Positions 1-6,953 of a DNA stretch of 8,405 nucleotides are shown here, piece by piece; position 1 is the stretch's first letter, and each line of letters begins with the position of its first letter. This DNA comes from Deltaproteobacteria bacterium (GTDB lineage Bacteria; Desulfobacterota; DSM-4660; Desulfatiglandales; HGW-15). The stretch lies in assembly GCA_016926135.1 (NCBI GenBank), contig JAFGPH010000480.1:1-8405 (forward strand), in the 5' to 3' direction. The notes below the pieces were generated by a model. It saw only the letters and a program-made list of their open reading frames with translations. It was not told where the DNA came from and made no database searches. The position numbers and the translations under genes were made by a program.

Positions 1-233
1 ATCTCCGGCCCCGGGTCGATGGCCTTCAGTTTTTCCAACAGGCTGAGACCATCGATGTCCGGTAGAAGAATATCCAGCAGGATGAGGTCTACGGAGTTGT
101 TCGTAAACAGTTCTACCGCTTCGTTTCCCGTGCCCGCCAGGAGCACGATGTGGGAGTCTTTCAGCACCATCTTGAAGGACTCCCGCACCCCGAATTCATC
201 ATCGACTACCAGAATGGTGGCTTTTTTATTCAT
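1..233 (-). CDS. Response regulator, receiver domain (partial, runs off left edge)
   Basis: The minus strand from the ATG at 233 reads 77 codons to the window edge with no stop, so only the N-terminus is present. It is a CheY-like receiver domain. After MNKKATILVVDDE come the acidic pair D11-D12 (Mg binding) and the hydrophobic strand LILLD ending in D54, the expected phosphorylation site, followed by the usual LPDIDGL turn. The T/S and K switch residues and any output domain lie outside the window. A GGGGGAA stretch (complement of 245-251), about 11 nt upstream of the ATG, can serve as ribosome binding site. The gene is divergent from the histidine kinase at 667, its likely partner (inference from position). 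An NtrC-type sigma-54 activator would fit the enhancer-like sites between the two genes, but the visible part cannot show the output domain type. Confidence 0.9.
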   Translation of the reverse strand, partial: MNKKATILVVDDEFGVRESFKMVLKDSHIVLLAGTGNEAVELFTNNSVDLILLDILLPDIDGLSLLEKLKAIDPGPE

Positions 234-426
234 CCGGTTTATGGTTCCCCCGATCCAATCGGCACGATCGCTCCTGAGGGCGCAGGTCCTTTGGCGAAAT
301 GTTGTGTGTCATTTTCTGTTTCCGGGGCCGACCTGAGTTTTGCCGCTGACGCGCGTATTGATTCATATGAACACAGAAACCGAATGGAGTCAAGAAGGTG
401 GATATACAGCCATTGGTTTGTATTTA

Positions 427-468
427 CTGCACTAAAAAATGTGCACGTGTGCACAGTTTTTTGTGCAG
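427..468. promoter_or_regulatory. 42-bp dyad: two tandem TGCAC-N8-GTGCA sites, candidate activator binding site
   Basis: Two 19-nt arms (427-445 and 450-468) match each other's reverse complement at 17 of 19 positions around a CGTG centre. Each arm is itself a smaller dyad, TGCAC-N8-GTGCA, at 428-445 and 450-467, with an A- or T-tract in the middle. Their centres are 22 bp apart, about two helical turns, as expected for two dimers on one DNA face. The half-sites resemble the NtrC consensus TGCAC-N7-GTGCA but with one more spacer base. The dyad centre lies about 84 bp upstream of the -12 element at 531, a usual enhancer distance for sigma-54 activators. Binding by the divergent response regulator is inference. 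Confidence 0.6.
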
Positions 469-516
469 ATTGATGTATCGTTCACAGGAAATGCCATGCA
501 TTCGGGGATTGAGGTT

Positions 517-534
517 TTGGCACGAGCTTTGACA
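517..534 (+). promoter_or_regulatory. Sigma-54-like promoter upstream of the kinase gene
   Basis: TTGGCACGAGCTTTGACA matches the sigma-54 pattern TTGGCACG-N4-TTGC-A/T except that the -12 GC is GA. The GG (-24) and GA (-12) are separated by exactly 10 nt, as required. Transcription would begin near 543-545, giving a leader of about 120 nt. The non-consensus -12 base and the overlapping TTGACA (see the next promoter) are reasons for caution. Confidence 0.5.
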
Positions 535-556
535 TAGGAAAGGAGGGAACTATCTT
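529..556 (+). promoter_or_regulatory. Possible sigma-70 promoter overlapping the sigma-54 site
   Basis: A consensus -35 hexamer TTGACA (529-534) is followed after 16 nt by TATCTT (551-556), which matches TATAAT at four of six positions. It shares bases with the sigma-54-like -12 region, so at most one polymerase form could occupy the site at a time. Sequence alone does not tell which is used. Confidence 0.35.
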
Positions 557-666
557 CATCGCCGCCCTCGAGAACCCGTCGGACTTCGCATCGGCCCGGT
601 GTTCAGGGTCAGGGTCTTTACTGAGGGGAACAACCGTGGTATCAGGCATAAAAGGGGCATGCTGAT

Positions 667-2673
667 ATGGAAAAGGAGACGAGCTGTATCAACGCAAGGG
701 CCATTCTTGAGTACGTGCGAACGCACAACAGCGGGGATGTGTCCGGACTGCTGGGCGATCTGGATCCGGAACTGGATCAATCGCCGGATACGGAGGGCTT
801 TCTGACAGACCCGAACAACTGGATTTCCTGTTCCGTGATTTCAAAGCTTTATGAAAGGGCCAAGAAGATCCTGAAAGACGATGCGGCCGCGTACAAGATT
901 GCCAGGCATGCAGTTGAAAACCTGAAGATGGGTTATGCGCAGAGCATCATCGTCAAGGCCCTCTGGTCGTCCAGAAAGGCGGTGAAACACGCCCAGAAGC
1001 TCAATGATAAGTTCAACAGAAACAAAAGGGTGGAGGTGGTTCAGAACAGGGGAAACGAGGCCTTGGTAAGGCTCCATTGGAACACGAGGATGAAGGTGAC
1101 CAAGGATATATGCCTCAACAACCAGGGGGTCTATACCTTCATGCCCTTGATTTGGGGAGGCAAACCTCTCACCCTGCACGAAAAATGCTGCTTTTTCGAG
1201 GGGGCCCCTTACTGTGAGTACCATCTGAAATGGTCTTTTCGGAATAGATTTCACGAGATCCTTTCCAGCCTGTTCACCTCCAAATCGGTTCTTATGGAGA
1301 TCATTGCCGAGATGGAGGAAGACAAGCAGGTGATCGAGCGGAAATACGAAGAGGTCAACCGTCTGAATTCTGAATTAGACAGGAAAATAAAACAGTTGAT
1401 CGCTATGCAGGAGACCGGAAAGGCGATCCTGTCCATTCTGGACCTGGAAGCCCTGCTGACCGTTATCCTGAACCTGCTGAATGATGCCTGTCAGATCCAC
1501 AGGGCACTGATCATGCTGGTGAATGAGAAGGAGAAATGCCTGGAGTTCAGTCATGCCGTAGGCTTCAGTGAAGCGGTTCCCGAGGCGGTGAAGAAATATC
1601 GGGTCCCGCTGGGAAAGCTCGGCAACATGCTGGCGAGGGTGGCCAGCACGGGGAAGCCGGAGTATATCCCCGAGGTGAAGGCGGCCGGTCTGCGCGAGGG
1701 CAATGCCCTTCTGACATACGGAAGACCCTCTTCGATTTATGTGGTGCCGTTGATCACGAGGTCCAGGGTCATCGGCGTCATCGCGACGGACGCGGTGGGG
1801 CAGGCCGGGGTTCCGGAAGAAACAAGGGAAACCTTGAGGATCTTTGCCCCGCAGGTCGCCATCGCCATCGAGAACGCGCGGCTTTACAAAACGCTTCAGG
1901 AACAGATGGAAGAGGTGAAGCGGTCTCATGCCCTCCTGAGCCGCGCGGAGAAGTTTTCGTTTCTGGGAAATCTTTCCGCCAGGCTTGCCCATGAGATCAA
2001 GAACCCCATGACCGCCATCGGGACCTTTATCCAACTGCTGCCGCAGAAATACGACGACGAGGAGTTCCGGAACAGTTTTTACAAAATCGCGATGGAAGAG
2101 ACCAACCGGGTGAACAACCTGATCACGGAATTACTGGATCTCGTGAAGACCCGGGAGTCCCACTTCGAATGGGGCGATCTTCATGACCTGATCGAGAAGA
2201 TGGTTCTTCTCGTCTCCCCTCAGACGAAGGCCAAAAAGATCGAAGTGACCCTCCGTTTTGATCCTCGGGCGGGGAGGTTCTGGATGGATACGGAAAAGAT
2301 GAAGCAGGTGATTCTCAATCTCCTGTCCAATGCCGCTGAGTTTTCACCGGAGCGGGGGAAGATTGCCATCCGCACCCAAATGCGAGAGGGCCCCAAGGGT
2401 GGGGGAAGCCTCCGCGTGGAAATCGCGGACAACGGAATCGGCATCCATCCCTCGATCGTGGATAAGATTTTCGACCCCTATTTCACCACCAAGCACAAGA
2501 GCAGCATGCACAACGGCACCGGACTGGGTCTTTTCATCGCCCACCAGAGCGTCCAGGACCACGGAGGGACCATTGAGGTGAAAAGCCGCTTGGAACAGGG
2601 GACAACCTTCATCGTGACTCTTCCCGTGGCGCCTTCTCCGGACGACGAGGAGCGGTTCCACCATTTTTCTTGA
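667..2673 (+). CDS. Cytoplasmic sensor histidine kinase (V4R-like – GAF – HisKA – HATPase_c)
   Basis: This 668-aa protein is a two-component sensor kinase that should autophosphorylate on a histidine and pass phosphate to a response regulator, most simply the divergent one at 1-233. Residues 1-190 form an N-terminal sensor region ending in C149, C174-C175 and EGAPYC183, which resembles the end of V4R (4-vinyl reductase) ligand-binding domains; this assignment is tentative. Residues about 211-250 look like a coiled coil. A GAF domain follows at about 250-405, ending in VAIAIENARLY. The dimerisation/phosphoacceptor domain holds LAHEIKNP with H442. The ATPase domain shows the N box (N551, N555), DNGIGI (588-593), FDPYFTT (602-608) and GTGLGL (617-622). 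No membrane segment is seen, so it senses inside the cell. The ATG at 667 has AAAGGGG (651-657) at good spacing. The FGE-like gene starts 46-73 nt after its stop. Confidence 0.95.
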   Translation: MEKETSCINARAILEYVRTHNSGDVSGLLGDLDPELDQSPDTEGFLTDPNNWISCSVISKLYERAKKILKDDAAAYKIARHAVENLKMGYAQSIIVKALWSSRKAVKHAQKLNDKFNRNKRVEVVQNRGNEALVRLHWNTRMKVTKDICLNNQGVYTFMPLIWGGKPLTLHEKCCFFEGAPYCEYHLKWSFRNRFHEILSSLFTSKSVLMEIIAEMEEDKQVIERKYEEVNRLNSELDRKIKQLIAMQETGKAILSILDLEALLTVILNLLNDACQIHRALIMLVNEKEKCLEFSHAVGFSEAVPEAVKKYRVPLGKLGNMLARVASTGKPEYIPEVKAAGLREGNALLTYGRPSSIYVVPLITRSRVIGVIATDAVGQAGVPEETRETLRIFAPQVAIAIENARLYKTLQEQMEEVKRSHALLSRAEKFSFLGNLSARLAHEIKNPMTAIGTFIQLLPQKYDDEEFRNSFYKIAMEETNRVNNLITELLDLVKTRESHFEWGDLHDLIEKMVLLVSPQTKAKKIEVTLRFDPRAGRFWMDTEKMKQVILNLLSNAAEFSPERGKIAIRTQMREGPKGGGSLRVEIADNGIGIHPSIVDKIFDPYFTTKHKSSMHNGTGLGLFIAHQSVQDHGGTIEVKSRLEQGTTFIVTLPVAPSPDDEERFHHFS

Positions 2674-2712
2674 CCCGGCGGATTCGGTCCTCTATAAGAT
2701 TTTAGACCCTCC

Positions 2713-2730
2713 GGATCCGATGACGGATCC
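2713..2730 (+). repeat. Perfect 7-bp stem-loop around the upstream ATG of the FGE-like gene
   Basis: GGATCCG (2713-2719) and CGGATCC (2724-2730) are exact reverse complements separated by ATGA, so an RNA hairpin would carry the first candidate start codon (2720-2722) in its loop. This argues for use of the second ATG at 2747, or for translational control. No T-run follows, so it is not a terminator. Confidence 0.5.
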
Positions 2731-2746
2731 CCCCGGATATTTGAAC

Positions 2747-3604
2747 ATGTCGAAAGAAAAGTCTCCATTGCCTGTGAAAGCTCATGGGAAATTCTGGTGC
2801 GTCGGCGTAGCTGTGGCGCTTCTGCTGATCGGGACCTTCACGGCACACCCCGTGAAAGGGGCGGAAAAGGTTTTCAGAAACTCTCCGGGCATGGAGTTCG
2901 TTCTGATCCCTTCCGGTATTTTTCTCATGGGAAGCCCTCCGAACGAGGCGCATCGAGAGGCCAGCGAGAGGTTCCATCGTGTCTCCCTCACCAAGCCGTT
3001 CTACATGCAGACCACCGAGGTGACGCTGGGTCAGTGGCGGTCGATCACAGGGAAGAAGGGGATGGGACCGGCGGGGGCCGGCGAGAATGTGCCCGTGTCC
3101 AGGGTCTCCTGGTTTGATTGCATACAGTTTCTGGAAAAGCTGAATGCAATCGGTGAGGGATCCTACCGGCTCCCGACCGAGGCGGAATGGGAGTATGCCT
3201 GTAGGGCAGGGGTGTCGGATCCCTATCCGTGGGGCACGGGGATTGACTGTGGCAGGGCGATGTTCGGGAATCACAGTCGACGGGGAGGCCCGTGCGTAAG
3301 TTATTCCAGGGAAAGAGGCCTGAGGACGGATGGTCCGGCTCCGGTCAAGTCATACCCCCCGAATGCCTGGGGTCTTTTCGACATGAACGGCAATGTCTGG
3401 GAGTGGTGCCGGGATTGGTACGGGGAATACCCGAGCACGGAAGTTCAGGATCCGGAAGGGCCCGGATCGGGCACCGGAAAGATCCGTCGTGGGGGCAGTT
3501 GGGTGAGTCCGGGCCAGGCTTGCCGTTCTGCGAACAGGGCCTTCGCTCATCCCGGAAGCCGATTTACCAGCACGGGATTCCGTGTGGTGCGGGAGGTTCG
3601 ATGA
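2747..3604 (+). CDS. Exported SUMF1/FGE-sulfatase-fold protein, probably not a true formylglycine-generating enzyme
   Basis: From the ATG at 2747 this is 285 aa; an in-frame ATG at 2720 would add nine residues, but it sits in the loop of a hairpin and gives a less typical signal peptide. Neither start has a strong ribosome binding site. A Lys-containing n-region is followed by a hydrophobic stretch (WCVGVAVALLLIGTF) and a plausible V-K-G|A cleavage site, so the protein is exported. The rest is a full FGE-sulfatase domain. Residues counted from 2720: FVLIPSGIFLMGS (60-72), TTEVTLGQW (98-106), YRLPTEAEWEYACRAG (149-164), DMNGNVWEWC (221-230), RGGSW (257-261) and the final GFRVV (286-290). True FGEs use a copper-binding Cys pair after the GGS motif; here the first position is S263 and only C268 remains, so sulfatase activation is doubtful. 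The family also includes EgtB-, NirV- and PvdO-like members, and the exact role is unknown. It is probably cotranscribed with the kinase. Confidence 0.85.
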   Translation: MSKEKSPLPVKAHGKFWCVGVAVALLLIGTFTAHPVKGAEKVFRNSPGMEFVLIPSGIFLMGSPPNEAHREASERFHRVSLTKPFYMQTTEVTLGQWRSITGKKGMGPAGAGENVPVSRVSWFDCIQFLEKLNAIGEGSYRLPTEAEWEYACRAGVSDPYPWGTGIDCGRAMFGNHSRRGGPCVSYSRERGLRTDGPAPVKSYPPNAWGLFDMNGNVWEWCRDWYGEYPSTEVQDPEGPGSGTGKIRRGGSWVSPGQACRSANRAFAHPGSRFTSTGFRVVREVR

Positions 3605-3789
3605 ACCGGACCAACCCGATGCAGTGCAGCCTGTCTACCTCCCATCCTGCATGACAAGCACGGCCCCTGCGGCGTGTAAAGGTCGCCTGTCTCCGGCTTT
3701 TTAGGCCGTGAGCGGCCTCCCGTCGTTTCTCCGGCTCCGTTTACCCCCCTCCGCAGCAAATTTCTTTCTCGCCCGGTTTCAACCGGATT
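3605..3789. other. Convergent intergenic region, no clear terminator
   Basis: This is the shared 3' region of the FGE-like gene and the minus-strand GlcD gene. It contains a 14-bp inverted repeat, CCGGTT-TC-AACCGG (3773-3786), just beyond the glcD stop, and a wide 7-bp inverted pair, CACGGCC/GGCCGTG (3659-3665, 3704-3710). Neither is followed by a convincing T-run in either direction, so intrinsic termination is not shown. Confidence 0.4.
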
Positions 3790-5217
3790 TCATGGAACTT
3801 GATTGGGCCGCTCCTTGTCCATCATCGCGCCCCGGTCTGCGTCGTCCAAGGCCATCTTTCCGGGGTTCAGAATGTTTCTGGGGTCCAGGAGCTTCTTCAG
3901 GGATCGCATGAGATCCAGTGCGACCGGGTCGTGTTCCAGAGCCATATAAGGGGCTTTGGAAACGCCGATTCCATGCTCTCCGGTGAGGCTTCCCCCCAGC
4001 CCGCAGGTGAACTGAAAGATCTCTTCGACGGCCCGGCGCAGTCTTCTCACCTGGTCCGGATCCGACCGCTCGTACATGACTCTGGGGTGAAGATTGCCGT
4101 CCCCGGCGTGGCCGAACACCACGAAGGGCAGGCCCTGCCGTTCGACGATTGTCGAAATTCCCGTTAGGAGTTCGGGCACCTTGGAGATGGGGATGGCGAT
4201 GTCTTCCGAAACGTTGTTGGTTCTCAGTTTGGCCGCAAGGCTCCCTATGGATTTGCGCAGCTTCCAAAGATTTTCGGCCTCCTGGGGGGAGTCCGCCTTT
4301 TGAACCGATGTAGCGCGGTTCTTCTCGAAGACTTCGATGACTTTGTCCATCTGATAGGTTGTTTCCGCGCCGGTGTACCCATCCGTCTCGACGAGGATCA
4401 TGGCGGAGACCTCCGGCAGTGAAACCTGGGCCTGTTCCCGGAGCACGCGAATGGAATTGGAATCCAGAATTTCCAGGACGCTGGGAATGATCCCCGAGTG
4501 CATGATGTCGCTGACGGCCTGGCCTGCGTCCCTGAGGCTCTGGAATGTGGCCAGCGATGTCCTGGAAGCAGGGGGTTTCGGACTGATCTTGAGGGTGATC
4601 CTGGTAATCACGCCGAGGGTCCCCTCCGACCCCACGAACAATCGGGTCAGGTCATAGCCTGAAGCGGATTTCATGCAGTCCGTGCCCGTCTTCGTGATCC
4701 TGCCGTCCGGCAGCACGACCTCCAGACCCAGAACGTAGTCTCGTGTGACCCCGTACTTCGCTCCCCGAATCCCCCCGGCGTTGGTCGCCACATTTCCTCC
4801 CAGGGTGCAGACCTTTCCGCTCGCGGGGTCGGGTGGGAAGAAGAACCCATACGGGGTCAGGGCCTTCTCCAGATCCGCGTACACGACCCCCGGCTCGAGG
4901 ACCACCAGGCGGTCCGGGATTCGGATCTCCAGGATGTGGTTCATTCTGCAGAGATCCAACACGAGTCCCCCCTTCACCGGGACCGCGCCTCCAGCCAGAC
5001 CCGTTCCGGCCCCCCGGGGAATGACGGGAAGGAGATGCTTGTTGGCCATGCGCAGGATTGCCGCAATCTGTTCCGCGGAGATGGGCCAAACCACTGCCTC
5101 GGGCCTGTGGCTGTGGTCCGAGGCGTCATAGGTATAGGAAACCAGATCCATGAGAAGGTCACTCACGTTCTCCCTTCCCACGATCTCCGTCAGTTCGGTT
5201 CGAATGCGATCGTCCAT
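3790..5217 (-). CDS. glcD: FAD-linked 2-hydroxyacid dehydrogenase, GlcD type (glycolate / D-lactate oxidase subunit)
   Basis: This 475-aa protein belongs to the GlcD/D-lactate dehydrogenase family, which oxidises glycolate, D-lactate or similar 2-hydroxyacids to 2-oxoacids through FAD. The N-terminal half is the PCMH-type FAD-binding domain with PRGAGTGLAGGAVP (67-80), PPDPAS (128-133), TLGGNVATNAGG (138-149) and GYDLTRLFVGSEGTLGVIT (187-205). The C-terminal FAD-oxidase cap has HAGDGNLHP (370-378), TGEHGIG (412-418) and LDPRNILNPGK (444-454). The length is normal for the family, and the last 20 residues are a polar tail. Family members usually pass electrons to an Fe-S partner (GlcF type) or to electron-transfer flavoprotein. 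Neither is adjacent: the neighbours are convergent and divergent, so the gene is transcribed alone. The exact substrate cannot be read from the sequence. The start at 5217 is followed directly by the usual family N-terminus, though its ribosome binding site (GGGACGG) is only moderate. Confidence 0.9.
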   Translation of the reverse strand: MDDRIRTELTEIVGRENVSDLLMDLVSYTYDASDHSHRPEAVVWPISAEQIAAILRMANKHLLPVIPRGAGTGLAGGAVPVKGGLVLDLCRMNHILEIRIPDRLVVLEPGVVYADLEKALTPYGFFFPPDPASGKVCTLGGNVATNAGGIRGAKYGVTRDYVLGLEVVLPDGRITKTGTDCMKSASGYDLTRLFVGSEGTLGVITRITLKISPKPPASRTSLATFQSLRDAGQAVSDIMHSGIIPSVLEILDSNSIRVLREQAQVSLPEVSAMILVETDGYTGAETTYQMDKVIEVFEKNRATSVQKADSPQEAENLWKLRKSIGSLAAKLRTNNVSEDIAIPISKVPELLTGISTIVERQGLPFVVFGHAGDGNLHPRVMYERSDPDQVRRLRRAVEEIFQFTCGLGGSLTGEHGIGVSKAPYMALEHDPVALDLMRSLKKLLDPRNILNPGKMALDDADRGAMMDKERPNQVP

Positions 5218-5326
5218 TTCCGTCCCACACCGTCCTTTCCAATGAGCACGGCCAAGAATCTTGTCACATTCGATTGGGGTCTGACAATATGAAAAGGATT
5301 TTTCGATTGGCCCCCCCTGTTTTTTT

Positions 5327-5356
5327 TTGTGACCTAGAAACGGAATGTGATAGATT
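5327..5356 (+). promoter_or_regulatory. Possible sigma-70 promoter of the S1-domain gene
   Basis: TTGTGA (5327-5332) and TAGATT (5351-5356), spaced 18 nt, lie 77 nt before the start codon at 5433, after a T-rich tract (5320-5328). The match to consensus is partial. An alternative pair, TTGTCA (5261) and GACAAT (5283), lies further upstream. Confidence 0.35.
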
Positions 5357-5432
5357 GACGGCAGTTTTTCTCATTGAACGGGAACTACCCGGACGGCCGG
5401 GAGAAAAGGATCGGTTTGGAGGAGGAGAGAGA

Positions 5433-6896
5433 ATGTCCGATGATGATGTAGGGGCAGGTGTCCCCGAAGAGACAAGCTTTGCAGAACTCATGGAAGCCTA
5501 TCAAAAAGGCAGGGAGGAAACGATCCGCCTGGGCGACAAGATCAACGGAAAGATCATCTCGATCGGCAGGGATGCTGTTTTTGTCGACACGGGCACCAAG
5601 GTGGACGGCGTGGTGGAGAAGGCGGAACTCCTGGATGAAAACGGGGCCATGCCCTATGCCGTAGGGGATGTGCTGGATCTCTTCGTCGTCTCGTTCAAGG
5701 GGGACGAGGTGAAGTTGTCCAAGGGGCTTTCCGGAACAGGCGGGGCCTATGCGCTCCGAAGCGCCTTTCAGAAAGAGGTTCCCGTGGAGGGGAAGGTGAA
5801 AGGCCTCATCAAAGGGGGATTCCATGTGGAAGTCCTGAGCCGGAAGGCATTCTGTCCCATGGGGCAGATCGATCTGGGTTTCACGGAAAAGCCCGAGGAA
5901 CACGTTGGAAAGACCTACCTCTTCCTCATCACCCGCTTCGAGGAGGGCGGCAGGAATATCGTTGTCTCCCGGAGAGAGCTTCTGAGAGCCGAACAGGCCA
6001 AGTCCAGAGATGCCTTTCTGAAGGACCTGAAACCAGGCGCCCAGTTTGATGGAAGGGTCACCAAGCTGATGCCTTATGGCGCGTTTGTTGAGCTTATTCC
6101 CGGTGTGGAAGGGATGGTTCACATCTCCGAGCTGAGTTGGTCCAGGCTTTCGAAGCCGGAGGAAGTGGTGAAGCAGGGTGACGTGATTCGGGTTCAGATC
6201 ATCGGTAAGGAAGCGGATGGAGGGAAGTTCCCCGGGAGGATATCTCTTTCCGTCAAGCAGGTCACGGGTGACCCCTGGGAGAATCTGGCGGACAGGTTTC
6301 ACACGGGAGATCGGCTGCATGGCAGAGTCACCCGGTGCACCCCCTTCGGGGCCTTTGTGGAACTGGAACCCGGAGTGGAGGGTCTGGTGCATGTGAGCGA
6401 GATGAGCTACCGGAAAAGGGTTCTGAAACCCGAAGATTTCGTGGCTCCCGGTGACGAGGTGCAGGTGATGGTCAAGGAGGTAGACCCTGCTCGAAGAAGG
6501 ATCGGACTGAGCATGAAAGAGGTCGAGGGGGACCCCTGGGTGGAGGTGGGGGATAGGTTCCAGGTCGGGCTCTCCCTGCAGGGGGTGATCGAACGGAAGG
6601 AGAGATTCGGGTGTTTTGTTTCTCTGGAGCCCGGGATCACGGGACTTATCCCGAAGTCCAGGATCACGGATTCGGGAGCGCCGGGGCTTTTCGACCGATT
6701 GAAGGAAGGGGATTCCGTGAATGTGATGATCGAGGCGGTTCTCCCGAAAGAGCGGAAGATCAGCCTCTCGCTCTGCGACCCGAGCGGAGAGACGGACTGG
6801 CGAGGGTTTGCGGGAAAGGAAGGCAAGTCCCTGGGGTCGCTGGGAGAGAGGCTGAAGGACGCCCTCCGGCTGAAGGGAGAAGGCGGCGAAGGTTAG
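5433..6896 (+). CDS. S1 RNA-binding domain protein with five S1 repeats (ribosomal protein S1-like)
   Basis: Start at 5433 gives 487 aa. The frame is open upstream to 5274, but only the ATG at 5433 has a strong Shine-Dalgarno (GGAGGAGGAG, 5418-5427), and the upstream 53 codons resemble no domain and overlap the probable promoter. The protein consists of five OB-fold S1 domains at about residues 34-98, 115-183, 201-276, 291-364 and 377-448. Domains 3 and 4 are the most canonical (YGAFVEL..GVEGMVHISELS; FGAFVELEPGVEGLVHVSEMS). Domain 2 is the most divergent. The last 35 residues are polar, Gly/Lys-rich and probably unstructured. Canonical RpsA has six S1 domains and is usually 550 residues or longer, so this is more likely an S1 paralogue acting on mRNA or ribosomes in the cytoplasm than the main ribosomal protein. 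It stands alone, divergent from glcD. Confidence 0.9.
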   Translation: MSDDDVGAGVPEETSFAELMEAYQKGREETIRLGDKINGKIISIGRDAVFVDTGTKVDGVVEKAELLDENGAMPYAVGDVLDLFVVSFKGDEVKLSKGLSGTGGAYALRSAFQKEVPVEGKVKGLIKGGFHVEVLSRKAFCPMGQIDLGFTEKPEEHVGKTYLFLITRFEEGGRNIVVSRRELLRAEQAKSRDAFLKDLKPGAQFDGRVTKLMPYGAFVELIPGVEGMVHISELSWSRLSKPEEVVKQGDVIRVQIIGKEADGGKFPGRISLSVKQVTGDPWENLADRFHTGDRLHGRVTRCTPFGAFVELEPGVEGLVHVSEMSYRKRVLKPEDFVAPGDEVQVMVKEVDPARRRIGLSMKEVEGDPWVEVGDRFQVGLSLQGVIERKERFGCFVSLEPGITGLIPKSRITDSGAPGLFDRLKEGDSVNVMIEAVLPKERKISLSLCDPSGETDWRGFAGKEGKSLGSLGERLKDALRLKGEGGEG

Positions 6897-6953
6897 AGCT
6901 TTAGTCTGTACTTTCTCTGCAATTGGCCTAGATGTTGGAGTGCGGACGCATAC

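Larger units (their letters stand above)
234..666. other. Divergent intergenic/regulatory region between response regulator and kinase
   Basis: This 433-nt stretch holds no convincing gene; the short open frames in it have no family character and poor starts. It contains a 42-bp dyad (427-468), a sigma-54-like element (517-534) overlapping a sigma-70-like promoter (529-556), and a leader of roughly 120 nt before the kinase ATG. A perfect 10-bp palindrome TTCATATGAA lies at 362-371. For the minus-strand response regulator only a weak candidate -35, TTGACT (complement of 388-393), was seen, with no good -10. No sigma-54 element pointing left was found. Confidence 0.7.

Noticed and set aside
150..473. 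Plus- and minus-strand open frames of 70-107 codons across the region upstream of the response regulator
   Set aside because: They overlap the receiver-domain gene or the regulatory dyad, have no family motifs and no good ribosome binding site.
3659..3710. CACGGCC/GGCCGTG inverted pair as a bidirectional terminator
   Set aside because: Arms of 7 bp with a spacer of 38 nt and no T-run directly after either arm; the TTTTT at 3698-3702 lies inside the loop.
4652..5089. Long antisense frames opposite glcD, the kinase, the S1-domain gene and trpS
   Set aside because: They are shadows of well-supported coding sequences and have low-complexity Gly/Pro/Arg-rich translations typical of wrong frames in GC-rich DNA.
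5274..5432. Longer N-terminus for the S1-domain protein (53 extra residues)
   Set aside because: The extra part has no domain character and covers probable promoter sequence; the ATG at 5433 has a strong Shine-Dalgarno.
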